From contig JAFYUH010000058.1 of assembly GCA_017549605.1 (NCBI GenBank), positions 1 to 32,765 on the forward strand: a stretch of DNA of 32,765 nucleotides, in the 5' to 3' direction. Made by a program: the position numbers and the translations under genes. Below the pieces are notes generated by a model. That model worked only from the letters and a program-made list of their open reading frames with translations, searched no databases and was not told the DNA's origin. This document shows, one piece after another, positions 15,341 to 23,492 of this stretch (the stretch's first letter is position 1; the number at the start of each line of letters is the position of its first letter). Source of the stretch: Bacteroidales bacterium (GTDB lineage: Bacteria; Bacteroidota; Bacteroidia; Bacteroidales; F082).

Positions 15341-17287
15341 TCACTTCGCTATCACTATACCTAATTCTTGATTGATTTTAATTCTTAGATCGTCAAGTTT
15401 TTTCTTCTTGACAAGAAGAGCAAATTGATCTTCAACATCTTGAGTTTCCATAATCTGTCGCGTCAAATCATTTCTCTTTTCATCAAGCACCATATCTTTA
15501 AATCTCAGCACAGATGTAACGACCAATTTAGACAGCACATCTTCCTCTGTCTTGACCTTTATCTCCTTTCTATTCCAGTCATCCAGTTTATATGGAGAGC
15601 TCAACAAAGTCGCAGTAAGTTCCGATATCTTTGAGTTTTCGTGCGAAACGAAGTATTGATCATTAGGAAGCACATCACCATCCAAGGCTCTGTCAAAAAT
15701 ATCGAAAATCATTCTATGTGTTTCATCCTTAAACAACAGATCATCATTCTTCAAGTCATCGACAATCAACGATGCCACGCTGACCTTATATATCATTGGA
15801 TTATTGTTCTCATCAACGCCATCTATGTCAACCTCTGTATTTCCATACATCAGAAGAAGTTTCACCAGTTCCTGTTCCTGATAGAATCCAATAGGCACAG
15901 CATTGGCATTCAGATTCTGTGGTTCCGTCTTAATTTCCTCTACTATAACATTCTGATTTCCCTGATCCGGATCACTCTTTCTGATTTTTGCACGGAGCAA
16001 CTTATTCAGTTCGTTCATCAGCGCCTGCTCCGACATATCCATCAAACGGCTACATTCCTTAATATAAGTAGCACGATATATTGTATCAGGTATCAACGAT
16101 ATGGTACTGACCACATCCTTCACCACCTGAGCTCTTTTTATAGGATCGTTAACAACATCTTTGAGAAGCAGTTGAGTCTTGAAACTTATACCATCTTTAG
16201 CTGTTTTTTCAATATACGCTCTAACCTCTTCAATAGGGCGATTCTGTACGAAAGAGTCAGGATCCTCATCTGGAGGCAACAACACCACTCTAGGATTCAA
16301 CCCTTCTTCCAAAATCAAATCTATAGCACGCAGAGCGGCATGAATACCAGCGGAATCGCCATCATATAAGATTGTGATATTCTTTGTATAACGACCGATA
16401 AGGCGTATCTGTTCAACCGTAAGTGATGTTCCAGAGCTTGCCACCGTGTTCTCAATACCCGCTTGGTGCATGCTCAACACATCAGCATACCCCTCAACCA
16501 ATATACATTCATCAAGACGACTTATCTCATTCTTAGCGAAGTAGATGCCATAAAGAGTCTGTCTCTTGATATACATATCAGATTCAGGAGAATTAAGATA
16601 TTTCGCCTTTGTCTTATCACCACCTAAGATACGTGCACCAAAACCTATTACCTTTCCAGTAAGATTGTGTATTGGAAATATGACACGACCTTGATAACGG
16701 TCATACATTCGTTCCTCATTACCAGAAGCAAACCCAACCTTCAAAAGCAAATCTTTTGAATAACCATTTTTCAAGGCATGCTGAACAAATGCATCACGTT
16801 GATTAAGACAATAACCGAGTTGAAACTTATTTATGATAGCATCACGGAACCCACGCTCTCTGAAATATGTCATGCCAACGGTCTGACCCTCTTCATTATT
16901 TTTCATCGTATCTGAAAAATACTGTTGAGCGAAGGTATTGATATTAAACATCTTCTCCCGTTCGTTCTGCGCCATTAACTCTTCTGGCGACAGTTCCTTC
17001 TCCTCTATTATGATACCATATTTATTTGCCAAATAACGCAAAGCTTCCGGATACGAATAATGTTCATGCTCCATGATAAAGCGCACTGAGTCGCCGGCTT
17101 TACCACATCCGAAACATTTGAAAATACCTTTTGCCGGAGACACAATAAACGAAGGTGTTTTTTCCTTATGGAAAGGGCAGACGCCAAGGAGATTGGCACC
17201 TCTTCTCTTAAGGCTAACAAAATCAGAGACGACTTCTTCTATACGAACAGCGTCTAAGATGCTCATTATTGTACTTTGTGGTATCAT
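15341..17287 (-). CDS. dnaG: DNA primase
   Basis: Makes RNA primers for replication. In 648 residues it shows the CHC2 zinc-binding domain (C37, H40, C58, C61; CPFHKEKTPSF and FKCFGCGKAGD), the RNA polymerase domain, and the TOPRIM motifs VEGYADVLSMHQAG (acidic E) and YDGDSAG (DxD). The C-terminal region, which should bind DnaB helicase, is divergent as in other Bacteroidetes. Start MIPQSTIMSILDAV fits the family's usual N-terminus. It follows the small outer-membrane protein gene after 20 bp and may share its transcript; rluB has its own promoter downstream. Confidence 0.96.
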   Translation of the reverse strand: MIPQSTIMSILDAVRIEEVVSDFVSLKRRGANLLGVCPFHKEKTPSFIVSPAKGIFKCFGCGKAGDSVRFIMEHEHYSYPEALRYLANKYGIIIEEKELSPEELMAQNEREKMFNINTFAQQYFSDTMKNNEEGQTVGMTYFRERGFRDAIINKFQLGYCLNQRDAFVQHALKNGYSKDLLLKVGFASGNEERMYDRYQGRVIFPIHNLTGKVIGFGARILGGDKTKAKYLNSPESDMYIKRQTLYGIYFAKNEISRLDECILVEGYADVLSMHQAGIENTVASSGTSLTVEQIRLIGRYTKNITILYDGDSAGIHAALRAIDLILEEGLNPRVVLLPPDEDPDSFVQNRPIEEVRAYIEKTAKDGISFKTQLLLKDVVNDPIKRAQVVKDVVSTISLIPDTIYRATYIKECSRLMDMSEQALMNELNKLLRAKIRKSDPDQGNQNVIVEEIKTEPQNLNANAVPIGFYQEQELVKLLLMYGNTEVDIDGVDENNNPMIYKVSVASLIVDDLKNDDLLFKDETHRMIFDIFDRALDGDVLPNDQYFVSHENSKISELTATLLSSPYKLDDWNRKEIKVKTEEDVLSKLVVTSVLRFKDMVLDEKRNDLTRQIMETQDVEDQFALLVKKKKLDDLRIKINQELGIVIAK

Positions 17288-17307
17288 CGAAATTTATTGA
17301 TTTAATA

Positions 17308-17901
17308 TCAGAAACAAATGCCTAAACGAATACTGAAACTCAATGCTATATTAGTGTTTTCAGTATTGAAAAAGTGCCATAGTTCAAAACCATGGTGATA
17401 ATATGTATCAGCAGGAGTACCGGCCGCATAACCGCCGCCAACCCAGAAGTCCGCCAAAAAACGCTTATGCACATACTGATAACCGAATGTTCCAAGAAAT
17501 GCGGTATTGTTGGTTAATGTGCGAGAACCATCCACACTACTATTGTAATAATAATGTGAATAAACTATTTCCGGTCTCATATAAAATCCCATCAAAGATT
17601 GTTTTTGATTCTCTTTAAGAAAGAACTTATGGCCATAACGCATTGTATAGCCTTTAGGATCATTTTGATATTTATCACGACCTGCACCTATGACACTAGC
17701 GCACCACTCGCCACTCTGACGTATATTAGGGAAAGCCCTTTCATACGAAAGTTTCGTACTTCCTGAAATCCATGACAAAAATGTTATCTTAAAAGAGTTA
17801 CGATAATCCTTTTGTAGATATGGAACTGGAGGCTGTTTGGCCTGCAATATATTGCTTGTTACAAACAATAACAATACGATAAAACACACTTTCCTTTTCA
17901 T
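17308..17901 (-). CDS. Small outer-membrane beta-barrel-like protein
   Basis: No family recognised. From ATG 17901 the protein is 197 residues: a signal peptide (MKRKVCFIVLLLFV...NILQA, 1-21), then short alternating amphipathic strands with many aromatics (YMRPEIVYSHYYYN, FLGTFGYQYVHKRF, FWVGGGYAAGT) and a final strand ending in phenylalanine (SFSIRLGICF), the pattern recognised by the BAM machinery. It is therefore probably an 8-stranded outer-membrane barrel. A GTG three codons upstream is possible but less likely. It lies 20 bp before dnaG; a -7 box lies at 17972-17979. Confidence 0.75.
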   Translation of the reverse strand: MKRKVCFIVLLLFVTSNILQAKQPPVPYLQKDYRNSFKITFLSWISGSTKLSYERAFPNIRQSGEWCASVIGAGRDKYQNDPKGYTMRYGHKFFLKENQKQSLMGFYMRPEIVYSHYYYNSSVDGSRTLTNNTAFLGTFGYQYVHKRFLADFWVGGGYAAGTPADTYYHHGFELWHFFNTENTNIALSFSIRLGICF

Positions 17902-17971
17902 ACTAAACACATTATTTGTTATACATCATATACGAAACGAATAGGCAATAGTATAAATTTTAAACAAGAGA

Positions 17972-17979
17972 CAAAATTA
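17972..17979 (-). promoter_or_regulatory. -7 box TAATTTTG upstream of the small OMP gene
   Basis: Plus-strand CAAAATTA reads TAATTTTG on the minus strand, 70 nt upstream of the ATG at 17901. Apart from this box, 17902-18050 shows nothing else I can assign. Confidence 0.4.
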
Positions 17980-18051
17980 ACATTTTTTACAATTGTTTAA
18001 AAGATAGGCAGAAATTCTAGAATCAAAAATATGTAGAAATAAGATATGTTG

Positions 18052-18084
18052 TAAAAAACCCCTCACTTGAATGCATTCAAGTGA
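18052..18084 (-). terminator. Terminator of the 6S-like RNA
   Basis: A perfect 22-bp palindrome at 18063-18084 (half-site TCACTTGAATG) is followed on the minus strand by GGGG and six T (18053-18062). This gives a 9-bp stem and 4-nt loop before the U-run. Confidence 0.75.
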
Positions 18085-18218
18085 TGACCTTATATTTTTT
18101 TCCTCGTTTTTTAATGAAAATACCACTTTTCGCTCAAGGAGAAGTAAATCCTACTTCTAAAAGACACTTAGATCCGTTTCGAAGTAACTCCAATATAAAA
18201 TCATTCGGGGTGTTTTTA
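18053..18218 (-). ncRNA. ssrS: Candidate 6S RNA (SsrS / Bacteroidales-1-like)
   Basis: The gap between two genes holds a compact non-coding unit of about 166 nt on the minus strand, with its own promoter and terminator. The 5' arm 18192-18204 (AATGATTTTATATT region) pairs with the 3' arm 18084-18096 (AATATAAGGTCAT) over 13 bp including two G-U pairs. CCCC (18210-18207) can pair with GGGG (18062-18059). Inside, GGAG (18191-18188) faces CTCC (18141-18138), and GAAGTA (18157-18152) can pair with either of two TACTTC arms (18186-18181 or 18146-18141). A long closed hairpin with a purine-rich internal bulge and one apical arm is the 6S RNA layout, which traps RNA polymerase. The structure is seen; the 6S assignment is inference. 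Exact ends are estimated. Confidence 0.6.
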
Positions 18219-18224
18219 TAGTTG

Positions 18225-18254
18225 CAAAAATACAATTAGTTTTAGATAATCAAA
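18225..18254 (-). promoter_or_regulatory. Promoter of the 6S-like RNA, -7 TATTTTTG and -33 TTTG
   Basis: On the minus strand TTTG (18254-18251) is separated by 18 bp from TATTTTTG (18232-18225). This is the only place in the window where both the -33 and -7 elements of the Bacteroidetes promoter are clear, and it faces no open reading frame. Confidence 0.65.
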
Positions 18255-18352
18255 TAAAAAATCACACTTTTTTAAATTATATCAAATCTATATTTCTTCA
18301 CTTTCTTCTTTTATATCAATACACTAAGAGATCTATCTGTAATTAACACATC

Positions 18353-19273
18353 TTATTTATTCGACAAATATTTCTCTACATTTCTAACGACGATACCGAG
18401 TCTAAGATCAAACGCCTCTTCTGTCGCAAAACCGATATGTGGCAAAAGCATTGTGTTTGGAGCTGACAACAACGGATTGTCTTCCGCAATAGGATGTTCC
18501 GTATCATACACATCTATGGCCGCGCCTGCAATTTTACCTTCCTTCAAAGCAGTTGCAAGATAGTTTGCATTTACGACAGGACCTCTTGCCGCATTTATTA
18601 TTATTGCTGACTTCTTCATCAAATTGATTTCATTGGCTGACACAAAATCACGAGTTTCATTATTAAGTGCAATATGCAATGTCACTATATCTGAGTCTTT
18701 AAACAATGTTTCTTTATCAACCAAAGTAACACCTTCCACATTTTTTGGAGTTCTGTTCCATGCTATCACCTTACACCCAAACGCCTGTGCCAACTTTGCC
18801 GTCCTCTGACCTATCGCGCCGAGACCAACTACGCCTACTGTTTTACCAGCGATTTCTCTGCCTGGAGACAATGGCGTTCCTTTACGACTTCTTGTTATCT
18901 TATCATTCTCTATAACGTGACGATACAACCCTATCATCATACATATCGCTTCTTCCGCAACAGCCTCTGTAGAATATCCCGCCGCATTATTGACCAATAT
19001 CCCCCTCCTTTCACATTCTTCCAAATCAATATGATCCAAGCCTGTAAATGCTATAGACAACATTTTCACATTAGGACAAGCGTCAAAGAAGTCTTTGCGT
19101 AATGGCATATTGCTTTCAACAACGACATCTGCATCCTTTGCTCTTTCTATATTTTTCTCAGGACATCTGTCGCCATATATAACAACTTCATGGCCTTGTC
19201 TTTTTAAATTATCGCATTCGCTTTCTATCTTTTCAACAGAAAGTCCTAATGGTTCCAGAAACACTATCTTCAT
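18353..19273 (-). CDS. NAD-dependent D-2-hydroxyacid dehydrogenase
   Basis: D-isomer-specific 2-hydroxyacid dehydrogenase, 306 residues. The Rossmann motif VGLGAIGQRTAKLAQAFG starts at 149, and the catalytic triad is visible: R230 (INAARGPVVN), E259 (DVYDTEHP) and H279 (LLPHIGFATEEA). The size without an ACT domain points to a glyoxylate/hydroxypyruvate reductase or 3-phosphoglycerate dehydrogenase-like enzyme rather than long SerA. Substrate cannot be told from sequence, and the neighbours do not help. It is a single-gene unit with a -7 box at 19301-19308. Confidence 0.88.
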   Translation of the reverse strand: MKIVFLEPLGLSVEKIESECDNLKRQGHEVVIYGDRCPEKNIERAKDADVVVESNMPLRKDFFDACPNVKMLSIAFTGLDHIDLEECERRGILVNNAAGYSTEAVAEEAICMMIGLYRHVIENDKITRSRKGTPLSPGREIAGKTVGVVGLGAIGQRTAKLAQAFGCKVIAWNRTPKNVEGVTLVDKETLFKDSDIVTLHIALNNETRDFVSANEINLMKKSAIIINAARGPVVNANYLATALKEGKIAGAAIDVYDTEHPIAEDNPLLSAPNTMLLPHIGFATEEAFDLRLGIVVRNVEKYLSNK

Positions 19274-19300
19274 AACTATAAATTTTAACCTTTAAGTCTA

Positions 19301-19308
19301 CAAAGGTA
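19301..19308 (-). promoter_or_regulatory. -7 box TACCTTTG of the hydroxyacid dehydrogenase gene
   Basis: Plus-strand CAAAGGTA reads TACCTTTG on the minus strand, 27 nt upstream of the ATG at 19273. Confidence 0.55.
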
Positions 19309-19439
19309 ATGTTTTTTTACCATCGGCATAAGGCGCCTCTTTAAAAATAAGCATTCAACAAAAACGCTTACAATAAAGAGACCTTATACCATCAAAACCC
19401 AAAATTTATGAATGTATTTATGGAGATTTTCCGAAAAAA

Positions 19440-19802
19440 CTACGAATCACCAGATTGATCCTGTTCATCATTACTTGAACGGTCTATCAACAAGAACTCA
19501 TTCATAGTAATCTCTGTAAAATAATTTTTCTTGCCATCTTTTTCATAGACGCGTGTCTTCAACCGCCCTTCGAGAGCAATCTGTTTGCCTTTCTTGATAT
19601 ACTTCTCTGCCTGCTCAGCAATCTTACCCCACGCCACTATGTTATGCCACGACGTCGTTCGTTCCAACTCATGATTCTCATTATATGCATAATCATTCGT
19701 CGCTAAAGAAAATCTAACATTCTTACGATTTCCCACATTTCTCACCTCAGGATCCATTCCAGGACGTCCTATCAGCTGCACTGAATTTTCCAAAGTTCCC
19801 AT
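19440..19802 (-). CDS. ssb: Single-stranded DNA-binding protein, tipless variant
   Basis: OB-fold ssDNA-binding protein of 120 residues from ATG 19802. The N-terminal signature NSVQLIGRPGMDPEVR and the aromatic positions in TSWHNIVAWGKIAEQAEKYI and GKQIALEGRLKTRVYEKDGK are clear. The C-terminus is short and ends QDQSGDS, without the acidic DDDIPF-like tip that recruits RecO, PriA and other partners. This may therefore be a secondary SSB, with another copy elsewhere in the genome. The start was chosen because a -7 box (19830-19837) overlaps the upstream in-frame codons. Confidence 0.88.
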   Translation of the reverse strand: MGTLENSVQLIGRPGMDPEVRNVGNRKNVRFSLATNDYAYNENHELERTTSWHNIVAWGKIAEQAEKYIKKGKQIALEGRLKTRVYEKDGKKNYFTEITMNEFLLIDRSSNDEQDQSGDS

Positions 19803-19829
19803 ATCTTTTAATTTATCGGTTTTACGATG

Positions 19830-19837
19830 CAAAGATA
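19830..19837 (-). promoter_or_regulatory. -7 box TATCTTTG of the ssb gene
   Basis: Plus-strand CAAAGATA reads TATCTTTG on the minus strand and ends 27 nt before the ATG at 19802. It rules out the longer reading frame that would start inside it. Confidence 0.6.
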
Positions 19838-19988
19838 TTATGGGGACTTATGATTAGTCGTATGAAAAACGGATAACTTTTTTATCGCTTGCAATTAACT
19901 GTAAATTATGGTTTTACGCACAAACGACACAAAAAGCAAATCTTATCTTTTATTAACATTTAGATTCAAATATATGACTATCATACAC

Positions 19989-20555
19989 TTAGTTAGCAAA
20001 AGACACAGAAAGCCACATATCACCTATTTTATATGAATCTACAGATACATTATTATTGAGAACATTCTTGATGTCTTTGGTTATTCCGCTGCCAAGCATC
20101 TTAAACGCTGCTTCTTTACGAGTCCATAGTTTATAAAAATCATCTGCCTGATTATCACTATTATGCAACAGCATCATCTCATCCTCATTGCAAACATAAG
20201 AAGCCAGACTTTCCTTATATTCTCTTATTTCTTCAATGTCAACTCCAACTTCCTTACGCGAAAGAACGCAGCACACCGCATTCTTACAGTGACTAAAATT
20301 AAAATGCCAGTCGGGATAATTTTTCAAATATGGTTTATTATGTTCTCCGTAACAAAACTCAGGCATATCCGTAAAAACGTCTTCCTCTCGCAACGCATGT
20401 ATCAACAGCAGATACGCCAACACACATTGTACTCTTCCTTTTAAAAACTTATAACTCAACGCCTTATCTTTTCTCCACTGTGGAAAGAAAGACAAGCATT
20501 TTTCGACGAATTCATCATCGAAAGAATCTATTCCGTTGATAAAATAAATTTTCAT
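19989..20555 (-). CDS. 4'-phosphopantetheinyl transferase, Sfp/AcpT type
   Basis: Transfers the phosphopantetheine arm of CoA to the serine of carrier proteins. From ATG 20555 it has 188 residues with the family motifs FNFSHCKNAVCCVLS (86-100), GVDIE (104-108, magnesium-binding D106 and E108) and WTRKEAAFKMLGSG (144-157, E148 and K152). The length is in the Sfp-like group rather than the short trimeric AcpS. No polyketide or peptide synthetase gene lies nearby, so it may serve the fatty-acid carrier protein. The -7 box ends 4 nt before the start; the upstream in-frame codons lie in the promoter. Confidence 0.88.
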   Translation of the reverse strand: MKIYFINGIDSFDDEFVEKCLSFFPQWRKDKALSYKFLKGRVQCVLAYLLLIHALREEDVFTDMPEFCYGEHNKPYLKNYPDWHFNFSHCKNAVCCVLSRKEVGVDIEEIREYKESLASYVCNEDEMMLLHNSDNQADDFYKLWTRKEAAFKMLGSGITKDIKNVLNNNVSVDSYKIGDMWLSVSFAN

Positions 20556-20559
20556 ATTG

Positions 20560-20567
20560 CAAAGATA
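20560..20567 (-). promoter_or_regulatory. -7 box TATCTTTG of the phosphopantetheinyl transferase gene
   Basis: Plus-strand CAAAGATA. On the minus strand the order is TATCTTTG-CAAT-ATG, the same arrangement as TACTTTTG-CATT-ATG in front of the RNase H gene, predicting a leaderless or near-leaderless mRNA. Confidence 0.6.
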
Positions 20568-20646
20568 TGCTTTTTGATTGTCAATAAAACACCTGCCATC
20601 GAACAATTATTAACATTTTTTTGTTAGGGCAACAAAAACAACAACT

Positions 20647-21222
20647 ATGATAGAATTACCTAAATTACCGTACAAAAGAGATGCATTAGAGCCTCACATC
20701 TCACAGAAAACCATAGATTTCCATTATGGACAACATCATGCTGGCTATGTCAAGAATCTCAATAACTTGATAGACGGATCACAGTTCGATGCAATGAGTC
20801 TGGAAGAAATCATCAAGAACAGTCAAGGCTCAATTTTCAACAATGCCGCCCAGGTCTGGAATCACACCTTTTATTGGCATTGCATGTCGCCTGATGCCAA
20901 CAGGATGCCTCAAGCTCGACTCCATAATGCTATAGAACGTGATTTCGGAAGCTTCGAGAATTTCAAGCAGCTATTCATCAAACAGGCAGCGACTCTGTTC
21001 GGCTCAGGATGGCTTTGGCTCGTACAAGACAAAGATGGCAAACTATCATTAATGCAGACAAGCAATGCAGAAACACCTCTCACACATGAAGGTCTCAAAC
21101 CTCTTCTCACTTGCGATGTCTGGGAACACGCCTATTATCTTGACCAACAAAATCTGAGATTGGCTTACCTCAACGAGTTCTGGCAAGTCATCAACTGGCA
21201 GTTTGTCGAGAAAAACATGTAA
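20647..21222 (+). CDS. sodB: Superoxide dismutase, iron type
   Basis: Converts superoxide to oxygen and hydrogen peroxide in the cytoplasm. The 191 residues carry the metal ligands H26 (DFHYGQHHAGY), H73 (WNHTFYWH), D157 and H161 (CDVWEHAYYLD), aligning almost residue for residue with E. coli SodB. Q69 in AAQVWNH is the outer-sphere glutamine characteristic of the iron type; Bacteroides enzymes can accept Fe or Mn, so the metal is not certain. No signal peptide. Monocistronic as far as can be seen, divergent from the transferase gene. Confidence 0.96.
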   Translation: MIELPKLPYKRDALEPHISQKTIDFHYGQHHAGYVKNLNNLIDGSQFDAMSLEEIIKNSQGSIFNNAAQVWNHTFYWHCMSPDANRMPQARLHNAIERDFGSFENFKQLFIKQAATLFGSGWLWLVQDKDGKLSLMQTSNAETPLTHEGLKPLLTCDVWEHAYYLDQQNLRLAYLNEFWQVINWQFVEKNM

Positions 21223-21286
21223 CAATTTTGAATGTTTAAAAATAACATTGTCGTAACAGAATAATATTTCCATCAACGCAAAAAAT

Positions 21287-21311
21287 ATCTTTTTTTCTCG
21301 AAAAAAAAGAT
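21287..21311 (+). promoter_or_regulatory. A/T-tract inverted repeat next to the -7 box
   Basis: ATCTTTTTTT (21287-21296) and AAAAAAAGAT (21302-21311) are reverse complements, ending one base before TACCTTTG. The repeat fills the -10 to -33 spacer region, where it could be a regulator site, a bent spacer, or the end of the sodB transcript. Confidence 0.4.
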
Positions 21312-21319
21312 TACCTTTG
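21312..21319 (+). promoter_or_regulatory. -7 box TACCTTTG of the T9SS cargo gene
   Basis: Matches TAnnTTTG and lies 91 nt before the ATG at 21411, giving a leader of roughly 85 nt, longer than for other genes here. Confidence 0.6.
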
Positions 21320-21410
21320 CCAATTGTATTGAATTATTTTTCAACAATTTGTAGACGACAAAAAAATGATTCAATAATCATTTAATTATTTTTAAACATT
21401 CAATTTTATT

Positions 21411-23351
21411 ATGAGAAAATTTGTACACTTAGTGCTATTCTCAGCACTATTATTAGGTAGCCTCAATTTAAGAGCACAAAATGCGAACACACCAGACGTA
21501 AAAGTTGATAGAGGCGAAAACTACACACTTATCCAAGTTCTCGACAGTTATAACTGGCCTTATGATATTTCAGACAACAAACAACACGTTGTCATCCAAG
21601 GTTTCGGCGCTGTTGACGGTTACTATTGGTCAGAAGAAACCGGAACTCTTCCATTAACAGGATATCCTTATGCAGTATCTGACGACGGCATCGTTGCTGG
21701 TACTTTTACAAATGGATTAGGCATGAATGTAGCAGGTTTATGGAATGCTCAAACAGAGACATGGGAATTCTTAGGAATGAATCCTGAACTTCCTGAGTTC
21801 TCAACAGTTGAAGGTGACTTCGAATACAATGGCGCATGGTCAATGACAAACGACGGCAGCATCGTCGGCGTCATGCAAGTATATCCAGACTGGAGCACAA
21901 CATCACATCTTTGGACAAGAGAAAACGGCTACACAAAAATCTCTAACGGCGTTTCTCCACAAACAAGACCTAACGCTATCAGCGACAACGGTAAAGTTGT
22001 TGCAGGTTTCGCAGCTCACGAAACAAAAGGCGAATGGACACCTTGCTATTGGATTGACGGCGAGATCTACAGATTCCCACACCTCTTCGGTGAAGCTTTG
22101 AATGTATCACATAACGGAAAATATGTCTGTGGCTATTTGTTAAACAGCAAATGCTTCGTTTACGACATCGCTAATGACAAATTAGTCGAAGTAGAAAACA
22201 CACTCGAACCTATCAATTCATTGTCAGCAACTTGTGTAACAGACAACGGCATCGTATTCGGCCATTCTGACGCTGGTTCTCCTGTAGAAAGAAACGCTAT
22301 CGTCTACATCGGCGGTGAGTTGATGTACTTCACAAAATACTTGGAACTCAATGGCATTGAAGAAGCAGCAAACTGGACTGTCTACAGTGTCACAAACGTC
22401 ACATCTGACGGCAAGACATTCATCGGCGGCGGCGTTATCGACGGTACAGAATGTTCTTTCGTTTTAACAATAGAAACTGCAGCATGCGAAGCTCCTAGAA
22501 ACTTGACTTACACTATCAATCAAGAAAATCACGATGACATCATCCTCAACTGGGAAGCTCCAGAAAACACTGAAAACGTAACTTACGACATTTATATCAA
22601 CTACACAGGTGCTCCATTTGCAGAAGGCATCACAGAAACAACTTTCACCTTCGACAATATGGAACCAGGTGAATATCAGTTCTTAGTAAGAGCCAACTAC
22701 AACAACGGCGAATGTCTCTCTGATATTTCAAATATGGTAAGACCTACTGTCTACCCTTGCCCTGAAAACAACAAATGTAATCTTACAATCGAAGCAACCG
22801 ACATGTACGGCGATGGCTGGGACTTTGGCTATATCAGCATTGAAGGTTCAGCAAGCAACTTGATATACAAAGCAGAATTGTCAGACGGCGGCAACCCAAA
22901 CAAACCAGAGATGATAAATCTCAAATTATGTCCTGACACTTACCAATTCACATGGATTCCTGGCAACTGGGACGAAGAAATCGGATTCGCAATCTATTTC
23001 CATGACGAAGAATTATACAGAGTCAATTTCGGCGATATCGACACAACATTCAAGAAAAAACCTATGTTCTTTGAATACGAATTGAATTGCGAACCAGGCG
23101 ATGGCATTGAAACTCCAACAGTTTCAGAATCATCTGTCAACATCTATCCTAACCCTGTCAACAACAAACTCTTTGTTTCAACAAACTCAAAAATAGAGAC
23201 AATCAGCATCTACACAATAACAGGCGTTATGGTATATAATGAAAAAATCAGCAATAACGTCATCGACGTTACAAGTCTCAACAGCGGCATTTATTTCGTG
23301 AAAATCAATACAAGAGAAGGCGAGATAATAGAACGCTTCGTTAAAAAATAA
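21411..23351 (+). CDS. Secreted T9SS cargo protein, propeller-FN3 type
   Basis: Exported protein of 646 residues with a signal peptide (1-23, ending NLRAQ). Residues about 30-365 contain repeated units like GSIVGVMQVYPDWSTTSHLW and GKVVAGFAAHETKGEWTPCY, resembling HAF-type extracellular repeats that build a propeller. A fibronectin type III domain follows at about 372-465 (APRNLTYTINQENHD), then a beta domain containing TDMYGDGWDFGYISIEG, then a T9SS type A sorting domain from about 575 (NIYPNPVNNKLFVS, ending ERFVKK). It should be cleaved and anchored by PorU or released. No catalytic motif recognised; the ligand is unknown. Encoded alone and closed by a strong terminator. Confidence 0.85.
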   Translation: MRKFVHLVLFSALLLGSLNLRAQNANTPDVKVDRGENYTLIQVLDSYNWPYDISDNKQHVVIQGFGAVDGYYWSEETGTLPLTGYPYAVSDDGIVAGTFTNGLGMNVAGLWNAQTETWEFLGMNPELPEFSTVEGDFEYNGAWSMTNDGSIVGVMQVYPDWSTTSHLWTRENGYTKISNGVSPQTRPNAISDNGKVVAGFAAHETKGEWTPCYWIDGEIYRFPHLFGEALNVSHNGKYVCGYLLNSKCFVYDIANDKLVEVENTLEPINSLSATCVTDNGIVFGHSDAGSPVERNAIVYIGGELMYFTKYLELNGIEEAANWTVYSVTNVTSDGKTFIGGGVIDGTECSFVLTIETAACEAPRNLTYTINQENHDDIILNWEAPENTENVTYDIYINYTGAPFAEGITETTFTFDNMEPGEYQFLVRANYNNGECLSDISNMVRPTVYPCPENNKCNLTIEATDMYGDGWDFGYISIEGSASNLIYKAELSDGGNPNKPEMINLKLCPDTYQFTWIPGNWDEEIGFAIYFHDEELYRVNFGDIDTTFKKKPMFFEYELNCEPGDGIETPTVSESSVNIYPNPVNNKLFVSTNSKIETISIYTITGVMVYNEKISNNVIDVTSLNSGIYFVKINTREGEIIERFVKK

Positions 23352-23378
23352 TGCACAATTCATAATGCATAATTGAGA
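23351..23378. repeat. Heptamer array at the T9SS cargo gene stop
   Basis: Four 7-nt units in register, ATGCACA, ATTCATA, ATGCATA, ATTGAGA, beginning at the last base of the TAA stop codon. Confidence 0.6.
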
Positions 23379-23381
23379 AGG

Positions 23382-23412
23382 TCGCTGCGAGAAAAATCGC
23401 AGCGATCTTTTT
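23382..23412 (+). terminator. Intrinsic terminator after the T9SS cargo gene
   Basis: TCGCTGCGA (23382-23390) and TCGCAGCGA (23397-23405) are exact reverse complements with a GAAAAA loop, followed by TCTTTTT. Strong GC-rich stem in an AT-rich context. Confidence 0.9.
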
Positions 23413-23460
23413 ATAACAAAAACTCTTATGACATAAGCACATAACTCCAAATAAAATAAC

Positions 23461-23468
23461 TATCTTTG
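23461..23468 (+). promoter_or_regulatory. -7 box TATCTTTG of the envelope locus
   Basis: Matches TAnnTTTG and ends 24 nt before the ATG at 23493. It overlaps the longer possible reading frame, which supports the start at 23493. It probably drives the three-gene unit to 28724. Confidence 0.6.
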
Positions 23469-23492
23469 CATATTATCAATTACTTCATTCAA

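Noticed and set aside
20607-20646. Operator at TAACA/TGTTA before sodB
   Set aside because: Only a 5-bp stem in AT-rich sequence; chance occurrence is likely.
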